From positions 5,580,001-5,644,000 of the forward strand of contig NZ_CP027707.1 in NCBI RefSeq assembly GCF_003850345.1: DNA of 64,000 bases, read 5' to 3'. Below, piece by piece: positions 54,511 through 64,000 of this stretch. Each line of letters opens with the position of its first letter. Positions within the stretch are counted from its first letter, which is position 1. The notes under the pieces are model-generated. The model saw nothing but the letters and a program-made list of their open reading frames with translations. It did not search any database and was not told the DNA's origin. The stretch is from Pseudomonas chlororaphis subsp. piscium (GTDB lineage: Bacteria; Pseudomonadota; Gammaproteobacteria; Pseudomonadales; Pseudomonadaceae). The translations under genes were made by a program, and so were the position numbers.

Positions 54511-55728
54511 TCAGAACAGAGTCCGACCCTTGTTGGCCGCAATGCGCATGCGCAGGGCATTGAGCTTGATGAAGCCAGCCGCATCCGCCTGGTTGTAGGC
54601 GCCGCCGTCTTCTTCGAAGGTCGCGATGTTGGCATCGAACAGCGACTCATCGGACTTGCGACCGGTGACGATCACATTGCCCTTGTACAGCTTCAGGCGA
54701 ACCACGCCGTTCACGTGGGCCTGGGAGGCGTCGATCATCTGTTGCAGCATCAGACGCTCAGGGCTCCACCAGTAGCCGGTGTAGATCAGGCTGGCGTACT
54801 TGGGCATCAGCTCGTCTTTCAGGTGCGCCACTTCACGATCCAGGGTGATCGATTCGATCGCCCGGTGAGCGCGCAGCATGATGGTGCCGCCAGGGGTTTC
54901 GTAGCAGCCGCGGGACTTCATGCCGACATAGCGGTTTTCCACGATGTCCAGACGACCGATGCCGTTTTCGCCGCCGATGCGGTTCAGGGTCGCCAGCACG
55001 GTGGCCGGGGTCATCTCGACGCCGTCGATCGCCACGATGTCGCCGTTGCGGTAGGTCAGCTCGATGTAGGTCGGGGTGTTGGGAGCCTTCTCCGGGGAGA
55101 CGGTCCAGCGCCACATGTCTTCTTCGTGCTCGGTCCAGGTGTCTTCCAGCACGCCGCCTTCATAGGAGATGTGCAGCAGGTTGGCATCCATCGAGTACGG
55201 GGATTTCTTCTTGCCGTGACGCTCGATCGGGATCGCGTGCTTCTCGGCGTAGTCCATCAGCTTCTCGCGGGACAGCAGGTCCCACTCGCGCCAAGGAGCG
55301 ATCACTTTCACCCCTGGTTTCAAGGCGTAGGCGCCCAGCTCGAAACGAACCTGGTCGTTGCCCTTGCCGGTAGCGCCGTGGGAAATGGCGTCGGCGCCGG
55401 TTTCGTTGGCGATCTCGATTAGGCGCTTGGCGATCAACGGACGAGCGATGGAAGTACCCAGCAGGTACTCACCTTCGTAAACGGTGTTGGCGCGGAACAT
55501 CGGGAAAACGAAATCGCGGACGAACTCTTCGCGCAGATCGTCGATATAGATCTCTTTCACGCCCATGGCTTGCGCCTTGGCACGTGCAGGTTCGACCTCT
55601 TCGCCCTGACCCAGGTCAGCGGTGAACGTCACCACTTCACAGTTATAAGTATCCTGCAGCCACTTGAGGATCACCGAAGTGTCCAGGCCGCCGGAATACG
55701 CCAGAACAACCTTGTTTACGTCCGCCAT
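54511..55728 (-). CDS. argG: Argininosuccinate synthase
   Basis: 405 residues. Joins citrulline and aspartate with ATP in arginine biosynthesis. N-type ATP pyrophosphatase loop [16 protein letters not shown] near the N-terminus, [14 protein letters not shown], and [14 protein letters not shown] are diagnostic. The ATG ([11 protein letters not shown]) follows GGAG by seven bases. Confidence 0.98.
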   Translation of the reverse strand: MADVNKVVLAYSGGLDTSVILKWLQDTYNCEVVTFTADLGQGEEVEPARAKAQAMGVKEIYIDDLREEFVRDFVFPMFRANTVYEGEYLLGTSIARPLIAKRLIEIANETGADAISHGATGKGNDQVRFELGAYALKPGVKVIAPWREWDLLSREKLMDYAEKHAIPIERHGKKKSPYSMDANLLHISYEGGVLEDTWTEHEEDMWRWTVSPEKAPNTPTYIELTYRNGDIVAIDGVEMTPATVLATLNRIGGENGIGRLDIVENRYVGMKSRGCYETPGGTIMLRAHRAIESITLDREVAHLKDELMPKYASLIYTGYWWSPERLMLQQMIDASQAHVNGVVRLKLYKGNVIVTGRKSDESLFDANIATFEEDGGAYNQADAAGFIKLNALRMRIAANKGRTLF

Positions 55729-55857
55729 GCCATCACTCCACGGGGTTCTACGGAAAGCCATCAAGTCTACCGATCAACGCGGATAATTTACAGAGGCGCG
55801 ACAGCTTATGACGACGAAGCGACAGATTATGTCGAGCGAGCGACGACGACAGCCGCT

Positions 55858-56790
55858 TCAGGAAGTCGCCGCGGCGTTGGCGGCAGCCGCAGCCTGGGGC
55901 GCCGGTTTTTCCGCGACCGGGACACGTTGCAACTGCACATTGACCCGACGATTCTTCGCCCGGTTCGCCGCGTTGGTGTTGGGCGCCAATGGATAGCGTT
56001 CACCGTGGAAACGCATCTCGATCTGCGATTCGGAAATGCCGTTGGCCTTGAAGAACTCCATCACCGCCAACGCCCGGCGCCGCGACAGATCACGGTTGGT
56101 CAAGCGGTTGCCGCTGTTGTCCGAGTGGCCATCGAGCTGGATGTGATTGACAGTCGGATCGGCCTTGAGGAACTCCAGCATCACCTGCAGCCTGGCCTTG
56201 GCCTTGGCATCCAGGTCGATACCACCCCCGGGGAAGCCGACCTCGGATTGCCTGACCTGGTCGAAGTTCTTCGGCAGCAGCTTGGCGACACAGCGTTGAT
56301 AGTCGCCATACGCCTTGCTGAACCTGACCGGCAACAAGCGCACCTCGGACACCCCGCCTTCACGGGAATAGTGGCGAACCACCGGGCTGCGCCCCTCCAT
56401 CAGCCCACCGATCAGCCGCCCGGCCTGCAGTTGCGAGCTGTTGAACAGCACATCGCCACTGCCAAGCCGCACCGAACCCAGGTTGATGTCGCCCCGCCCT
56501 GGCTGCCAAGGCGCGGCCGCCGCGAGCAGCGTGGCCGAACCGCCACCGAGCATCGGGTTGTAGGCCTTGAGGCGGAAGGTCGCCTGCTCGCCGGCACGGC
56601 GCACGAACTCCCCGGAACCGAAATCGGTGATCGGCTGGCTCAGACGGCACTCGAATTTATCGCCTTCGACCGTCCACTCAATGCTCTCCAGACGGGTCTG
56701 GAAAGTCAGCGCCATCGCGGGAAGACTGGCGAACACACTGAGCAAGGCTAGATAACGCTGGCGCACGGGAGGCTCCACTGACTTGTACAT
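55858..56790 (-). CDS. motY: Flagellar stator-associated protein MotY (OmpA-like)
   Basis: 310 residues. N-terminal signal peptide (RYLALLSVFASLPAMA), then a MotY-type N-domain (TFQTRLESIEWTVEGDKFECRLSQPI), and a C-terminal OmpA-like peptidoglycan-binding domain (IQLDGHSDNSGNRLTNRDLSRRRALAVMEFF). It ends with an Ala/Pro-rich tail. MotY forms the T-ring around the flagellar motor and is needed by MotAB/CD stators. It lies between argG and pyrC, as in P. aeruginosa (PA3526). Confidence 0.92.
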   Translation of the reverse strand: MYKSVEPPVRQRYLALLSVFASLPAMALTFQTRLESIEWTVEGDKFECRLSQPITDFGSGEFVRRAGEQATFRLKAYNPMLGGGSATLLAAAAPWQPGRGDINLGSVRLGSGDVLFNSSQLQAGRLIGGLMEGRSPVVRHYSREGGVSEVRLLPVRFSKAYGDYQRCVAKLLPKNFDQVRQSEVGFPGGGIDLDAKAKARLQVMLEFLKADPTVNHIQLDGHSDNSGNRLTNRDLSRRRALAVMEFFKANGISESQIEMRFHGERYPLAPNTNAANRAKNRRVNVQLQRVPVAEKPAPQAAAAANAAATS

Positions 56791-56922
56791 CACGAAAATC
56801 GAAATGCCTGTTTACGGCATACCTTCGGGATATCGGAAGCTTCACGCAAAACTTGATAGCGAGTGCCTGGAAGAGTCTTTTCCGGTAGCATTCACTGGAG
56901 TTTGACCCGCCTGGAATCCCCA

Positions 56923-57969
56923 ATGTCCGACCGCCTGACCCTGCTGCGTCCCGACGACTGGCATATTCATCTTCGCGATGGTGCCGTGTTGACCAATACT
57001 GTCGCGGATGTCGCGCGCACCTTTGGCCGCGCCATCATCATGCCTAACCTGGTACCTCCGGTGCGCAACGCCGCTGAAGCCGACGCCTATCGCCAGCGCA
57101 TTCTCGCTGCGCGGCCGGCCGGCAGCCGCTTCGAGCCGCTGATGGTGCTCTACCTTACCGATCGCACCCAGCCCGAAGAAATTCGCGCGGCCAAGGCCAG
57201 TGGTTTCGTCCATGCCGCCAAGCTCTACCCGGCCGGTGCGACCACCAACTCGGACTCGGGCGTCACCAGCATCGACAAGATCTTCCCGGCGCTGGAGGCC
57301 ATGGCCGAAGTCGGCCTGCCGCTGCTGATCCACGGTGAAGTCACCCGCGGTGAGGTCGACGTGTTCGACCGCGAGAAGCTGTTCATCGACGAGCACATGC
57401 GCCGCGTCGTCGAGCGCTTCCCGACGCTCAAGGTGGTGTTCGAACACATCACCACCCGTGACGCCGTGCAGTTCGTCAACGAGGCCTCGGCCAACGTCGG
57501 CGCGACCATCACCGCCCACCACCTGCTGTACAACCGCAACCACATGCTGGTCGGCGGGATTCGCCCGCACTTCTATTGCCTGCCGATTCTCAAGCGCAAC
57601 GTGCACCAGGAAGCACTGCTCGACGCCGCCACCAGCGGCAGCCAGAAGTTCTTCCTCGGTACCGACTCCGCTCCCCACGCCCAGCACGCCAAAGAAGCGG
57701 CCTGCGGCTGTGCCGGCTGCTATACCGCCTATGCCGCGATCGAGTTGTACGCCGAGGCCTTCGAACAGCGCAACGCGCTGGACAAGCTGGAAGCCTTCGC
57801 CAGCCTCAACGGCCCACGCTTCTACGGCCTGCCGGCCAACACCGATCGCATCACCCTGGTTCGTGAAGAATGGACCGCCCCTGCCAGCCTGCCTTTCGGC
57901 GAGCTGACCGTCATCCCGCTGCGCGCCGGTGAAAAACTGCGCTGGCGCCTGCTGGAGGAACACGCGTGA
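56923..57969 (+). CDS. pyrC: Dihydroorotase (class II)
   Basis: 348 residues. Closes carbamoyl-aspartate to dihydroorotate in pyrimidine synthesis. Metal ligands HxH in [10 protein letters not shown], the carbamylated Lys in [16 protein letters not shown], and later His residues in [16 protein letters not shown] and the Asp in GTDSAPH are all present. I chose the ATG beginning [13 protein letters not shown]; upstream frame sequence lacks family similarity. Confidence 0.97.
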   Translation: MSDRLTLLRPDDWHIHLRDGAVLTNTVADVARTFGRAIIMPNLVPPVRNAAEADAYRQRILAARPAGSRFEPLMVLYLTDRTQPEEIRAAKASGFVHAAKLYPAGATTNSDSGVTSIDKIFPALEAMAEVGLPLLIHGEVTRGEVDVFDREKLFIDEHMRRVVERFPTLKVVFEHITTRDAVQFVNEASANVGATITAHHLLYNRNHMLVGGIRPHFYCLPILKRNVHQEALLDAATSGSQKFFLGTDSAPHAQHAKEAACGCAGCYTAYAAIELYAEAFEQRNALDKLEAFASLNGPRFYGLPANTDRITLVREEWTAPASLPFGELTVIPLRAGEKLRWRLLEEHA

Positions 57970-58640
57970 GTGAAGACCATTTCGACGACGAGCAGGACGG
58001 TCACAACGGTGGTGGCTCGCGTCATCCAATGGCGGCACGCTTTCGTGGTTACCTGCCGGTAGTCGTCGACGTTGAAACCGGTGGCTTCAACTCGGCCACC
58101 GACGCATTGCTGGAAATTGCCGCGACCATCATCGGCATGGACGAAAAGGGCTTCGTGTTCCCCGAGCACACCCTGTTTTTCCGCGTAGAGCCTTTCGAAG
58201 GCGCCAACATCGAAGCTGCGGCGCTGGAGTTCACCGGGATCAAGCTCGACCATCCGCTGCGCATGGCCGTCAGTGAAGAAACCGCGTTGAACGATATCTT
58301 CCGCAGCGTGCGCAAGGCGCTGAAGGCCAACGGCTGCAAGCGCGCGATCCTGGTCGGGCACAACAGCAGCTTCGACCTGGGCTTCCTCAACGCGGCCGTT
58401 GCGCGCCTGGACATGAAGCGCAACCCGTTTCATCCGTTCTCCAGCTTCGACACCGCGACGCTTGCCGGCCTGGCTTATGGCCAAACCGTGCTGGCCAAGG
58501 CGTGCCAGGCTGCCGACATCGACTTCGATGGCCGTGAGGCGCACTCCGCCCGCTACGACACCGAGAAGACCGCCGACCTGTTCTGCGGCATCGTCAATCG
58601 CTGGAAGGAAATGGGCGGCTGGGAAGACTTCAACGACTGA
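57966..58640 (+). CDS. rnt: Ribonuclease T
   Basis: 224 residues. DEDDh 3'-5' exoribonuclease that trims tRNA and other stable RNA 3' ends. Catalytic residues: D-x-E in [19 protein letters not shown], and [11 protein letters not shown] for His/Asp. GTG start overlaps the pyrC stop by four bases (GTGA), so it is translationally coupled. Confidence 0.97.
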   Translation: MSEDHFDDEQDGHNGGGSRHPMAARFRGYLPVVVDVETGGFNSATDALLEIAATIIGMDEKGFVFPEHTLFFRVEPFEGANIEAAALEFTGIKLDHPLRMAVSEETALNDIFRSVRKALKANGCKRAILVGHNSSFDLGFLNAAVARLDMKRNPFHPFSSFDTATLAGLAYGQTVLAKACQAADIDFDGREAHSARYDTEKTADLFCGIVNRWKEMGGWEDFND

Positions 58641-58660
58641 TACCGTCGCTGATCGACCGC

Positions 58661-58697
58661 GCATAAAAAAACCGGCCCTGAGGCCGGTTTTTTTATG
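58661..58697. terminator. Bidirectional terminator between rnt and the peroxiredoxin gene
   Basis: aaaaaccggcc / ggccggttttt stem extended outward by gcat...atgc, with A/T runs on both sides. Confidence 0.93.
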
Positions 58698-58710
58698 CGT
58701 GAAGCGCGGC

Positions 58711-59313
58711 TTACAGCTTGCCGGCGTTCTCGCTCAGGTAAGCAGCAACGCCTTCTGGCGAAGCGGTCATACCTTTGTCGCCTTTCTTCCAGTTGGCCGG
58801 GCAGACTTCGCCGTGCTCTTCGTGGAACTGCAGAGCGTCGACCAGACGGATCAGCTCTTCCATGTTACGGCCCAGCGGCAGGTCGTTGACGATCTGCGAA
58901 CGAACGACACCTTTGTCGTCGATCAGGAACGCGCCACGGAAAGCCACGCCGCCTTCGGACTCAACGTCGTAGGCCTTGGCGATGTCGTGCTTCATGTCGG
59001 CAGCCATGATGTACTGAACCTGACCGATGCCGCCGGCATTGATCGGGGTGTTGCGCCAGGCGTTGTGGGTGAAGTGCGAGTCGATCGAAACAGCGATCAC
59101 TTCAACGTTGCGTGCCTTGAAGTCAGCCATGCGGTGGTCCAGGGCGATCAGCTCGGACGGGCAGACGAAGGTGAAGTCCAGCGGGTAGAAGAACACCAGG
59201 CCGTATTTGCCTTTGATGGCCGAGGACAGGGTGAAGCTGTCGACGATTTCGCCATTGCCGAGAACGGCGGGAACGGTGAAGTCAGGGGCTTGTTTGCCTA
59301 CGAGTACGCTCAT
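58711..59313 (-). CDS. Typical 2-Cys peroxiredoxin (AhpC/TSA family)
   Basis: 200 residues from the ATG after AGGAG (MSVLVGKQAPDFTVPAV). Peroxidatic Cys in FYPLDFTFVCPSE (~50), resolving Cys in HGEVCPANWKKG (~170). Reduces H2O2 and organic peroxides in the cytoplasm. The equivalent of PA3529 beside rnt and bfd. No OxyR-like site is obvious to me in the 326-base divergent gap, which also holds the bfd promoter. Confidence 0.94.
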   Translation of the reverse strand: MSVLVGKQAPDFTVPAVLGNGEIVDSFTLSSAIKGKYGLVFFYPLDFTFVCPSELIALDHRMADFKARNVEVIAVSIDSHFTHNAWRNTPINAGGIGQVQYIMAADMKHDIAKAYDVESEGGVAFRGAFLIDDKGVVRSQIVNDLPLGRNMEELIRLVDALQFHEEHGEVCPANWKKGDKGMTASPEGVAAYLSENAGKL

Positions 59314-59571
59314 TGGATATCTCCTGGTGTGATCGAATGAAGAATGAGATCCAGCCCAGTTTGCCGCCGCCAAGCGACAGCCCTGTGACTCGATCCCGCT
59401 TCGTAAGGACCGCACATCATACACCGCGTTTTTGAGCTGTCCTTAGTGGTTTTTCCATCCTCCGGGCTCAGGCCGCAAAAAAGCCGCCCTGCTGGACAAC
59501 TCGTCACCCGTGGTAGAAAAAACCGTTCGTCTGCCAGACACGAATCTGGCAAAAAGCCCCAGGAAACCACT

Positions 59572-59600
59572 TTGACAATCATTCTCGTTAACATTAAGAT
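59572..59600 (+). promoter_or_regulatory. bfd promoter overlapped by a Fur box
   Basis: TTGACA (59572-59577), 17-base spacer, TAAGAT (59595-59600): a near-ideal sigma-70 promoter. The 19-mer at 59574-59592 (gacaatcattctcgttaac) matches the GATAATGATAATCATTATC Fur consensus at 13 of 19 positions, so iron-bound Fur should block it. Confidence 0.8.
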
Positions 59601-59639
59601 CCGTCGCATTGAGCCATAACCAGCGACGGTTCTCACCTT

Positions 59640-59858
59640 ATGTATGTCTGCCTCTGCACTGGCGTCACCGACGGACAAATCCGCGATGCAATCTACGACG
59701 GTTGCTGCAGCTATCGTGAAGTACGCCAAGCGACCGGCGTTGCCAGTCAATGTGGCAAATGTGCCTGCCTCGCCAAGCAGGTGGTACGTGAAACCCTGAC
59801 CGAGTTGCAAAGCAGCCAGCCAGCGATTCCTTACCCAGTAGAATTTAATGCTGCGTAA
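59640..59858 (+). CDS. bfd: Bacterioferritin-associated ferredoxin
   Basis: 72 residues. 2Fe-2S protein that delivers electrons to BfrB to release stored iron. Cluster Cys: MYVCLCTGV (C4, C6) and SQCGKCACL (about C38 and C41). Induced by iron starvation in P. aeruginosa, consistent with the Fur box at its promoter. Confidence 0.97.
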   Translation: MYVCLCTGVTDGQIRDAIYDGCCSYREVRQATGVASQCGKCACLAKQVVRETLTELQSSQPAIPYPVEFNAA

Positions 59859-59873
59859 TTAACGCCATTTAAA

Positions 59874-59902
59874 AGAGCCGGACTTCATGTCCGGCTTTTT
59901 TA
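59874..59902 (+). terminator. bfd terminator
   Basis: Stem agccggac / gtccggct, 5-base loop, T-run. It separates bfd from bfr transcriptionally, allowing opposite iron responses. Confidence 0.9.
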
Positions 59903-60059
59903 TGTCTGTAATTCAATCGCTTAGCGTCAAAACGCGGAACACAAACATTCTTATTCCGATTAATTTTCATATATTATTCAATAACTTAGGTTTGACACTA
60001 ATCATCGTGCGGCTCAGACTCTGCCTTATATACCGCTAATTACAGGGCAGGACCCCATC

Positions 60060-60533
60060 ATGAAAGGCGACATCACAGTCATCCAGCATCTCAACAAGAT
60101 CCTTGCCAATGAACTGGTCGCGATCAATCAGTACTTCCTGCACGCACGCATGTACGAAGACTGGGGCCTGAACAAGCTGGGCAAGCACGAATACCACGAG
60201 TCCATCGACGAGATGAAGCATGCGGACAAGCTGATCAAGCGCATCCTCTTCCTCGAAGGCCTGCCAAACGTCCAGGACCTGGGCAAACTGCACATCGGTG
60301 AACACACCAAGGAAATGCTCGAGTGCGACCTGCGCATCGAGCGTACCGGCCATGCTGACCTGAAAGCCGCCATCGCCCATTGCGAATCGGTTGGCGACTT
60401 CGGTAGCCGCGAGCTGCTGGAAGACATCCTGGAATCGGAAGAAGAACATATCGACTGGCTGGAAACCCAACTGGGCCTGATCGATAAAGTCGGCCTGGAA
60501 AACTACCTGCAATCGCAGATGGGCGACGAGTAA
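60060..60533 (+). CDS. bfrB: Bacterioferritin (BfrB type)
   Basis: 157 residues. 24-mer iron store with heme between subunits. Ferroxidase ligands Glu18, Glu51 and His54 and the heme ligand Met52 ([11 protein letters not shown]) are all present, as are the later Glu residues in LECDLRIE and [11 protein letters not shown]. The preceding 160 bases are AT-rich and must hold its promoter. Confidence 0.97.
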   Translation: MKGDITVIQHLNKILANELVAINQYFLHARMYEDWGLNKLGKHEYHESIDEMKHADKLIKRILFLEGLPNVQDLGKLHIGEHTKEMLECDLRIERTGHADLKAAIAHCESVGDFGSRELLEDILESEEEHIDWLETQLGLIDKVGLENYLQSQMGDE

Positions 60534-60555
60534 CTCTTCTCAACGTTCAGCCCAT

Positions 60556-60593
60556 AAAAAAGCCCCGCCTCTCTCACGAGGGCGGGGCTTTTT
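60556..60593. terminator. Terminator after bfrB
   Basis: Stem agccccgcc / ggcggggct with A and T runs; works for bfrB on plus and possibly for grxD on minus. Confidence 0.9.
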
Positions 60594-60655
60594 ATTGCGT
60601 GGACACATCCACACGACCGGCAGGAGCGAAGGTGTCGCTCCTGCCGAGGGGCAAA

Positions 60656-60994
60656 TCAGGCTTCGGTCTTGGCAGCAGCTTTTTCAGCGGCGGCCTTGAT
60701 CAGGGTCTGCAACTCACCATTGGCAAACATCTCAGCCATGATGTCGCTGCCGCCGACCAGTTCACCGGCTACCCACAGTTGCGGGAAAGTCGGCCAGTTG
60801 GCGTATTTAGGCAGGTTGGCGCGAATTTCCGGGTTCTGCAGGATGTCCACGTAAGCGAACTTCTCACCACAACCCATCACGGCCTGAGCGGCTTTCGCGG
60901 AGAAGCCACACTGCGGGGCATTCGGCGAGCCTTTCATGTAAAGCAGAATGGTGTTGTTGGCAATCTGCTCTTTAATAGTTTCGATGATATCCAT
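60656..60994 (-). CDS. grxD: Monothiol glutaredoxin GrxD
   Basis: 112 residues (MDIIETIKEQIANNTILLYMKG). CGFS active site (APQCGFSAKAAQAV), WPTFPQLWVAGELVGGSDI for glutathione binding, and an Ala/Lys-rich tail. Binds a glutathione-ligated 2Fe-2S cluster and acts in cluster transfer. Convergent with bfrB, as in P. aeruginosa. Confidence 0.97.
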   Translation of the reverse strand: MDIIETIKEQIANNTILLYMKGSPNAPQCGFSAKAAQAVMGCGEKFAYVDILQNPEIRANLPKYANWPTFPQLWVAGELVGGSDIMAEMFANGELQTLIKAAAEKAAAKTEA

Positions 60995-61090
60995 GGAGCA
61001 CCTCGGCTGAACTTTCCGACTCTGTTGTCGACACGGTGGCGCATTGTAACGGAAAGCCGAGCGCCATGCTCGGCCTCTCCGACAAACTCC

Positions 61091-63199
61091 TCAGGCCGCC
61101 TCGACCTTCACCGGCACGCCATTGAGCGCCGCATTGCCCGATAACTCGTCCAGCTGACGCTCGTCGGTCAAGTCATTGGCACTCGACCCCGGTTGCGCCA
61201 TCGCGATACTCATCTGCACGCCCGGCCGACCATGTCCCCAGCCATGGGGCAGGCTGACCACCCCGGGCATCATCTCGCTGCTGGCCAGGACTTCCACCTC
61301 GATCGCCCCGACCCGTGAACTGACCCGCACGCGCTGCCCGTCAGCCAGCCCCCGCTGGGCCAGATCATCGGGATTCATCAGCAACTGGTGCCGGGGCTTG
61401 CCCTTCACCAACCGATGGTAGTTGTGCATCCACGAATTATTGCTGCGCACATGGCGCCGGCCGATCATCACCAGTTCATCGGCCGCCGGAGCCTGCAACG
61501 CGGCAAAGCGCTGGAGGTCCGCCATGATCGGTGCGGGAGCGGCCTGTACCCGGCGGCTCTCGGTTTTCAGGCGTGCCGCCAGATTGGGCTTGAGCGGCCC
61601 CAGATCGATCCCATGGGGATGATCGGCCAGCGTCGCCACCGACAGATTGAACCCGGACGCCTCGCTATACCGCCCCGCCCGCAGCCCCCTGTCGATCATC
61701 TGCGCCGGCGGCACGGTCGGCTTGAGCTCCTTGCCGGTCCGCGCGGCAAAGGCCCTGGCCAGGCCGACGAAGATTTCCCAGTCATGCAGCGCGCCTTCCG
61801 GTTTGGGCAGGATCGCCCGGTTGAAGCGGCTGATATTACGCACCGCGAACATATTGAACGTGGTGTCGTAGTGATCGTTCTCCAGGGCCGAGGTCGATGG
61901 CAGGATCAGGTCCGCATAATGGGTGGTTTCGTTAATGTACAGATCGATGCTGACCATGAACTCCAGGCCATCCAGCGCCTGCTCCAGTTGCCGTCCGTTG
62001 GGGGTCGACAGCACCGGATTGCCAGCCACGGTGATCAGAGCTCGCACCTGCCCGTCCCCTTCGGTGAGCATCTCTTCGGCCAAGGCCGAGACCGGCAGTT
62101 CGCCGCCATATTCGGGGCGTCCGGAAACCCGGCTTTGCCAGGCATTGAAGTGCCCACCCGAAGTCGCCGCCACCAGATCCACCGCCGGCTCGGTGCACAG
62201 GGCGCCGCCGACCCGATCCAAGTTGCCGGTCACCAGGTTGAGCAACTGCACCAGCCAATGACAGAGGGTGCCGAACGACTGGGTGGACACGCCCATCCGG
62301 CCATAACACACCGCCCTGTCCGCCGCGGCAAAGTCCCGCGCCAACTGGCGGATCTGCTGCGCTGGCACCGAACACAAAGGGCTCATGGCTTCGGCGCTGA
62401 AGCGGGAAATGGCCTCACGCACCTCGGCCAGGCCATCCACCAGCAGATGGCTGTCGCGCGTCAGCCCCTCCGCGAAGATCGTCTGCAGCATGCCGAACAG
62501 CAGCGCCACATCCCCGCCGGGACGGACAAACACATGCTGGTCGGCCATGGCCGCCGTCTCGCTGCGCCGCGGGTCGACCACCACCACTTTGCCGCCGCGC
62601 CCCTGGATCGCCTTCAGGCGCTTCTCCACATCCGGCACGGTCATGATGCTGCCGTTGGACGCCAGCGGATTACCGCCCAGGATCAGCATGAAATCGGTGT
62701 TATCGATATCCGGGATCGGCAGCAACAGCCCGTGGCCGTACATCAGGTAGCTGCTCAGGTGCTGCGGCAACTGGTCCACCGAGGTGGCGGAAAAGCGGCT
62801 CTGGGTTTTCAGCAGGCCGAGGAAATAGTTGCTGTGGGTCATCAACCCATAGTTGTGCACGCTGGGATTACCCTGATAGACCGCCACCGCATTATTGCCG
62901 TGCCGCTCCTGGATCGCCGCCAGGCGCTCGGCCACCAGGTTGAAGGCCTCGTCCCACCCAATCGCCTGCCAATCGCTGCCGACCCTGCGCATGGGCTGCC
63001 GCAGCCGATCCGGGTCGTTCTGGATGTCCTGCAGCGCCACCGCCTTGGGGCAGATGTGGCCGCGGCTGAAGCTGTCCTGGGCGTCGCCCTTGATCGAGGT
63101 AATCTGCGGGCCGGCGCCGTCGACTTCGGTGGTTTCGATGGTCAAGCCGCAGATGGCTTCACACAGGTGGCAGGCACGGTGATGGAGAGTCTTGGTCAT
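61091..63199 (-). CDS. Molybdopterin-dependent oxidoreductase (formate dehydrogenase-like)
   Basis: 702 residues. N-terminal 4Fe-4S site CHLCEAICGLTIE ... SRGHICPKA (C-x2-C-x3-C-x~27-C). Mo-bisPGD enzyme domains: VYQGNPSVHNYG, DFMLILGGNPLASNGS, VVVVDPRRSETA; C-terminal molydopterin-dinucleotide binding domain (RRHVRSNNSWMHNYHRL, MNPDDLAQRGLADGQRVRV). No signal peptide, so cytoplasmic. No partner subunits nearby. Substrate unknown; related stand-alone enzymes occur widely in Pseudomonas. Confidence 0.9.
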   Translation of the reverse strand: MTKTLHHRACHLCEAICGLTIETTEVDGAGPQITSIKGDAQDSFSRGHICPKAVALQDIQNDPDRLRQPMRRVGSDWQAIGWDEAFNLVAERLAAIQERHGNNAVAVYQGNPSVHNYGLMTHSNYFLGLLKTQSRFSATSVDQLPQHLSSYLMYGHGLLLPIPDIDNTDFMLILGGNPLASNGSIMTVPDVEKRLKAIQGRGGKVVVVDPRRSETAAMADQHVFVRPGGDVALLFGMLQTIFAEGLTRDSHLLVDGLAEVREAISRFSAEAMSPLCSVPAQQIRQLARDFAAADRAVCYGRMGVSTQSFGTLCHWLVQLLNLVTGNLDRVGGALCTEPAVDLVAATSGGHFNAWQSRVSGRPEYGGELPVSALAEEMLTEGDGQVRALITVAGNPVLSTPNGRQLEQALDGLEFMVSIDLYINETTHYADLILPSTSALENDHYDTTFNMFAVRNISRFNRAILPKPEGALHDWEIFVGLARAFAARTGKELKPTVPPAQMIDRGLRAGRYSEASGFNLSVATLADHPHGIDLGPLKPNLAARLKTESRRVQAAPAPIMADLQRFAALQAPAADELVMIGRRHVRSNNSWMHNYHRLVKGKPRHQLLMNPDDLAQRGLADGQRVRVSSRVGAIEVEVLASSEMMPGVVSLPHGWGHGRPGVQMSIAMAQPGSSANDLTDERQLDELSGNAALNGVPVKVEAA

Positions 63200-63325
63200 G
63201 GCCAGTCTCTATTTTATTCGGGGCGGCCAGCGTCAGGCCGCGGGAACAAAACTATGGTGCCAGACCGGCATCAGCGCCAGGGACCTTCATCTTGTGAATC
63301 GGCAAGCATCAAGCCAGCCGATGGC

Positions 63326-63619
63326 TCAGTTGGAGGGCAGCCTCGGAGGGTCGTCCTGTCGGGCGATCGGCGTCATGCCGTCCATCGGTGCCTCGCTGCC
63401 CTGCATCCCGCTGAATTCGGCGAGCAGCCGCCAGTGCTCATCGAGATTGCTGCTGATGGTCATCATGCGATCGATCATCTGCCGCGCGGCGTTGCGCGTG
63501 GTGCTGTCCTCGCTGCGCAGCAACTCGAAGGACATCGAGGTGATCGATGCCGTCAGGTCGGTCAGGGTTCGCGTCGTCAACCCCAACAATGTTTTCAGTT
63601 GCTGTTCTTTCGAGTCCAT
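63326..63619 (-). CDS. Small conserved hypothetical protein
   Basis: 97 residues from the ATG with GGGAAG eight bases ahead (MDSKEQQLKTLLGLTTRTLTDL). A helical, polar protein with Thr/Ser-rich N-terminal helix, ARQMIDRMMTISSNLDEHWRLLAEF, and a Pro-rich tail. No signal or membrane segment and no family with a function that I recognise. In 63620-64000 I see no convincing gene; a short plus-strand frame is open from 63955 to the edge. Confidence 0.65.
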   Translation of the reverse strand: MDSKEQQLKTLLGLTTRTLTDLTASITSMSFELLRSEDSTTRNAARQMIDRMMTISSNLDEHWRLLAEFSGMQGSEAPMDGMTPIARQDDPPRLPSN

Positions 63620-64000
63620 TCCAAGCACTTCCCTGTTGCCGGTGCGCATTTATAACCCCAGCACTTTGTCTTAGGAAATGTTTCTGGCCGATATCCCTGC
63701 CGCGATCCTTCCCATTTCCTGCCACGCTCAAAGTACCCAAGAGCCGAGCAGAGAAAAACCCAGCCCGCGCCAGCCATATGCCTGATAGCGGCATGCGCCA
63801 CGAGGCGCGTTGCAAAGCGGCCGAGGCGCAGTGTACAAATGCCGCTCCGGACCTACGCAAAGTGGATTGACGCCACATCGGACCGGACCGATCTGAACAG
63901 GCTGTAAACGTCACGAATGGCCCACTTTTTTTGGCCCAGACCACTCGCCGCAAGTGGTGAAAGCCTTAGAAACCAAGCCTGCTATTGGTAAGACGCGACA

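Noticed and set aside
61388..63655. 755-codon plus-strand frame opposite the molybdopterin oxidoreductase
   Set aside because: His, Arg and Gln-rich shadow of a well-supported minus-strand enzyme.
63438..63953. 171-codon minus-strand frame near the right edge
   Set aside because: It overlaps the better-supported small conserved gene in another frame, has no ribosome-binding site and is of low-complexity composition.

Overview
The window is a GC-rich chromosomal segment of a Pseudomonas, most likely of the P. fluorescens species complex. The evidence is gene content and order. Several blocks match the order I recall from P. aeruginosa PAO1: argP, ACT protein, argO, sodB, bifA, imelysin cluster, mexVW, inaA, methyltransferase, colS-colR and groEL-groES-fxsA (around PA4363-PA4387); apbC/metG; rnf-nth-PA3496; and argG, motY, pyrC, rnt, peroxiredoxin, bfd, bfrB, grxD (around PA3525-PA3533). 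Fluorescens-type palindromic intergenic repeats also occur. I see no prophage, insertion sequence, CRISPR array, rRNA or tRNA.

Layout. 1-2.2 kb: end of a sigma-54 activator, then a kgtP-type dicarboxylate/alpha-ketoglutarate permease with a clear -24/-12 promoter and an upstream palindrome. 2.2-5.2 kb: a four-repeat DUF347 membrane protein, a small secreted DG-F-D-R-T-G repeat protein, a flavin reductase-like protein and two small genes. 5.5-13.7 kb: AraC and LysR regulators around a 2-ketoarginine-decarboxylase-like enzyme with an aldehyde dehydrogenase, and an MBL-fold protein with an NAD(P)-binding protein. 13.7-17.6 kb: pobR/pobA for 4-hydroxybenzoate, and an MFS exporter. 17.6-22.7 kb: a cache-domain protein, a membrane coiled-coil protein, an epimerase, and argP divergent from an ACT protein and argO. 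22.8-35.5 kb: sodB, bifA, an iron-associated imelysin/di-heme/imelysin/DUF1513 set, and an RND pump. 35.5-40.3 kb: wapQ/inaA with its methyltransferase, colS-colR and a PAP2 phosphatase. 40.4-44.9 kb: groESL, fxsA, a HugZ-like protein and an SDR. 44.9-53.4 kb: apbC, metG, an rnf operon without rnfC, nth and a small PA3496-like gene. 53.5-64 kb: an orphan LuxR-type response regulator, argG, motY, pyrC-rnt, peroxiredoxin, bfd-bfrB, grxD, a molybdopterin oxidoreductase and a small conserved gene.

How the parts fit. Three themes recur. Iron and redox: sodB, imelysin lipoproteins, di-heme protein, HugZ-like protein, bfd/bfrB, grxD, apbC and rnf. Envelope homeostasis by ColRS: two ColR-like boxes lie next to colRS, and a third strong match lies about 35 kb away before the DUF347 gene. 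Aromatic, amino-acid and dicarboxylate catabolism with local regulators: kgtP, the AruI-like pair, pobA and argO.

The most unusual items are the rnf operon (no rnfC, and an RnfB with no membrane anchor but a long tail resembling the C-terminus of RnfC), the distant ColR-like box, the imelysin cassette and the secreted DG-F-D-R-T-G repeat protein.
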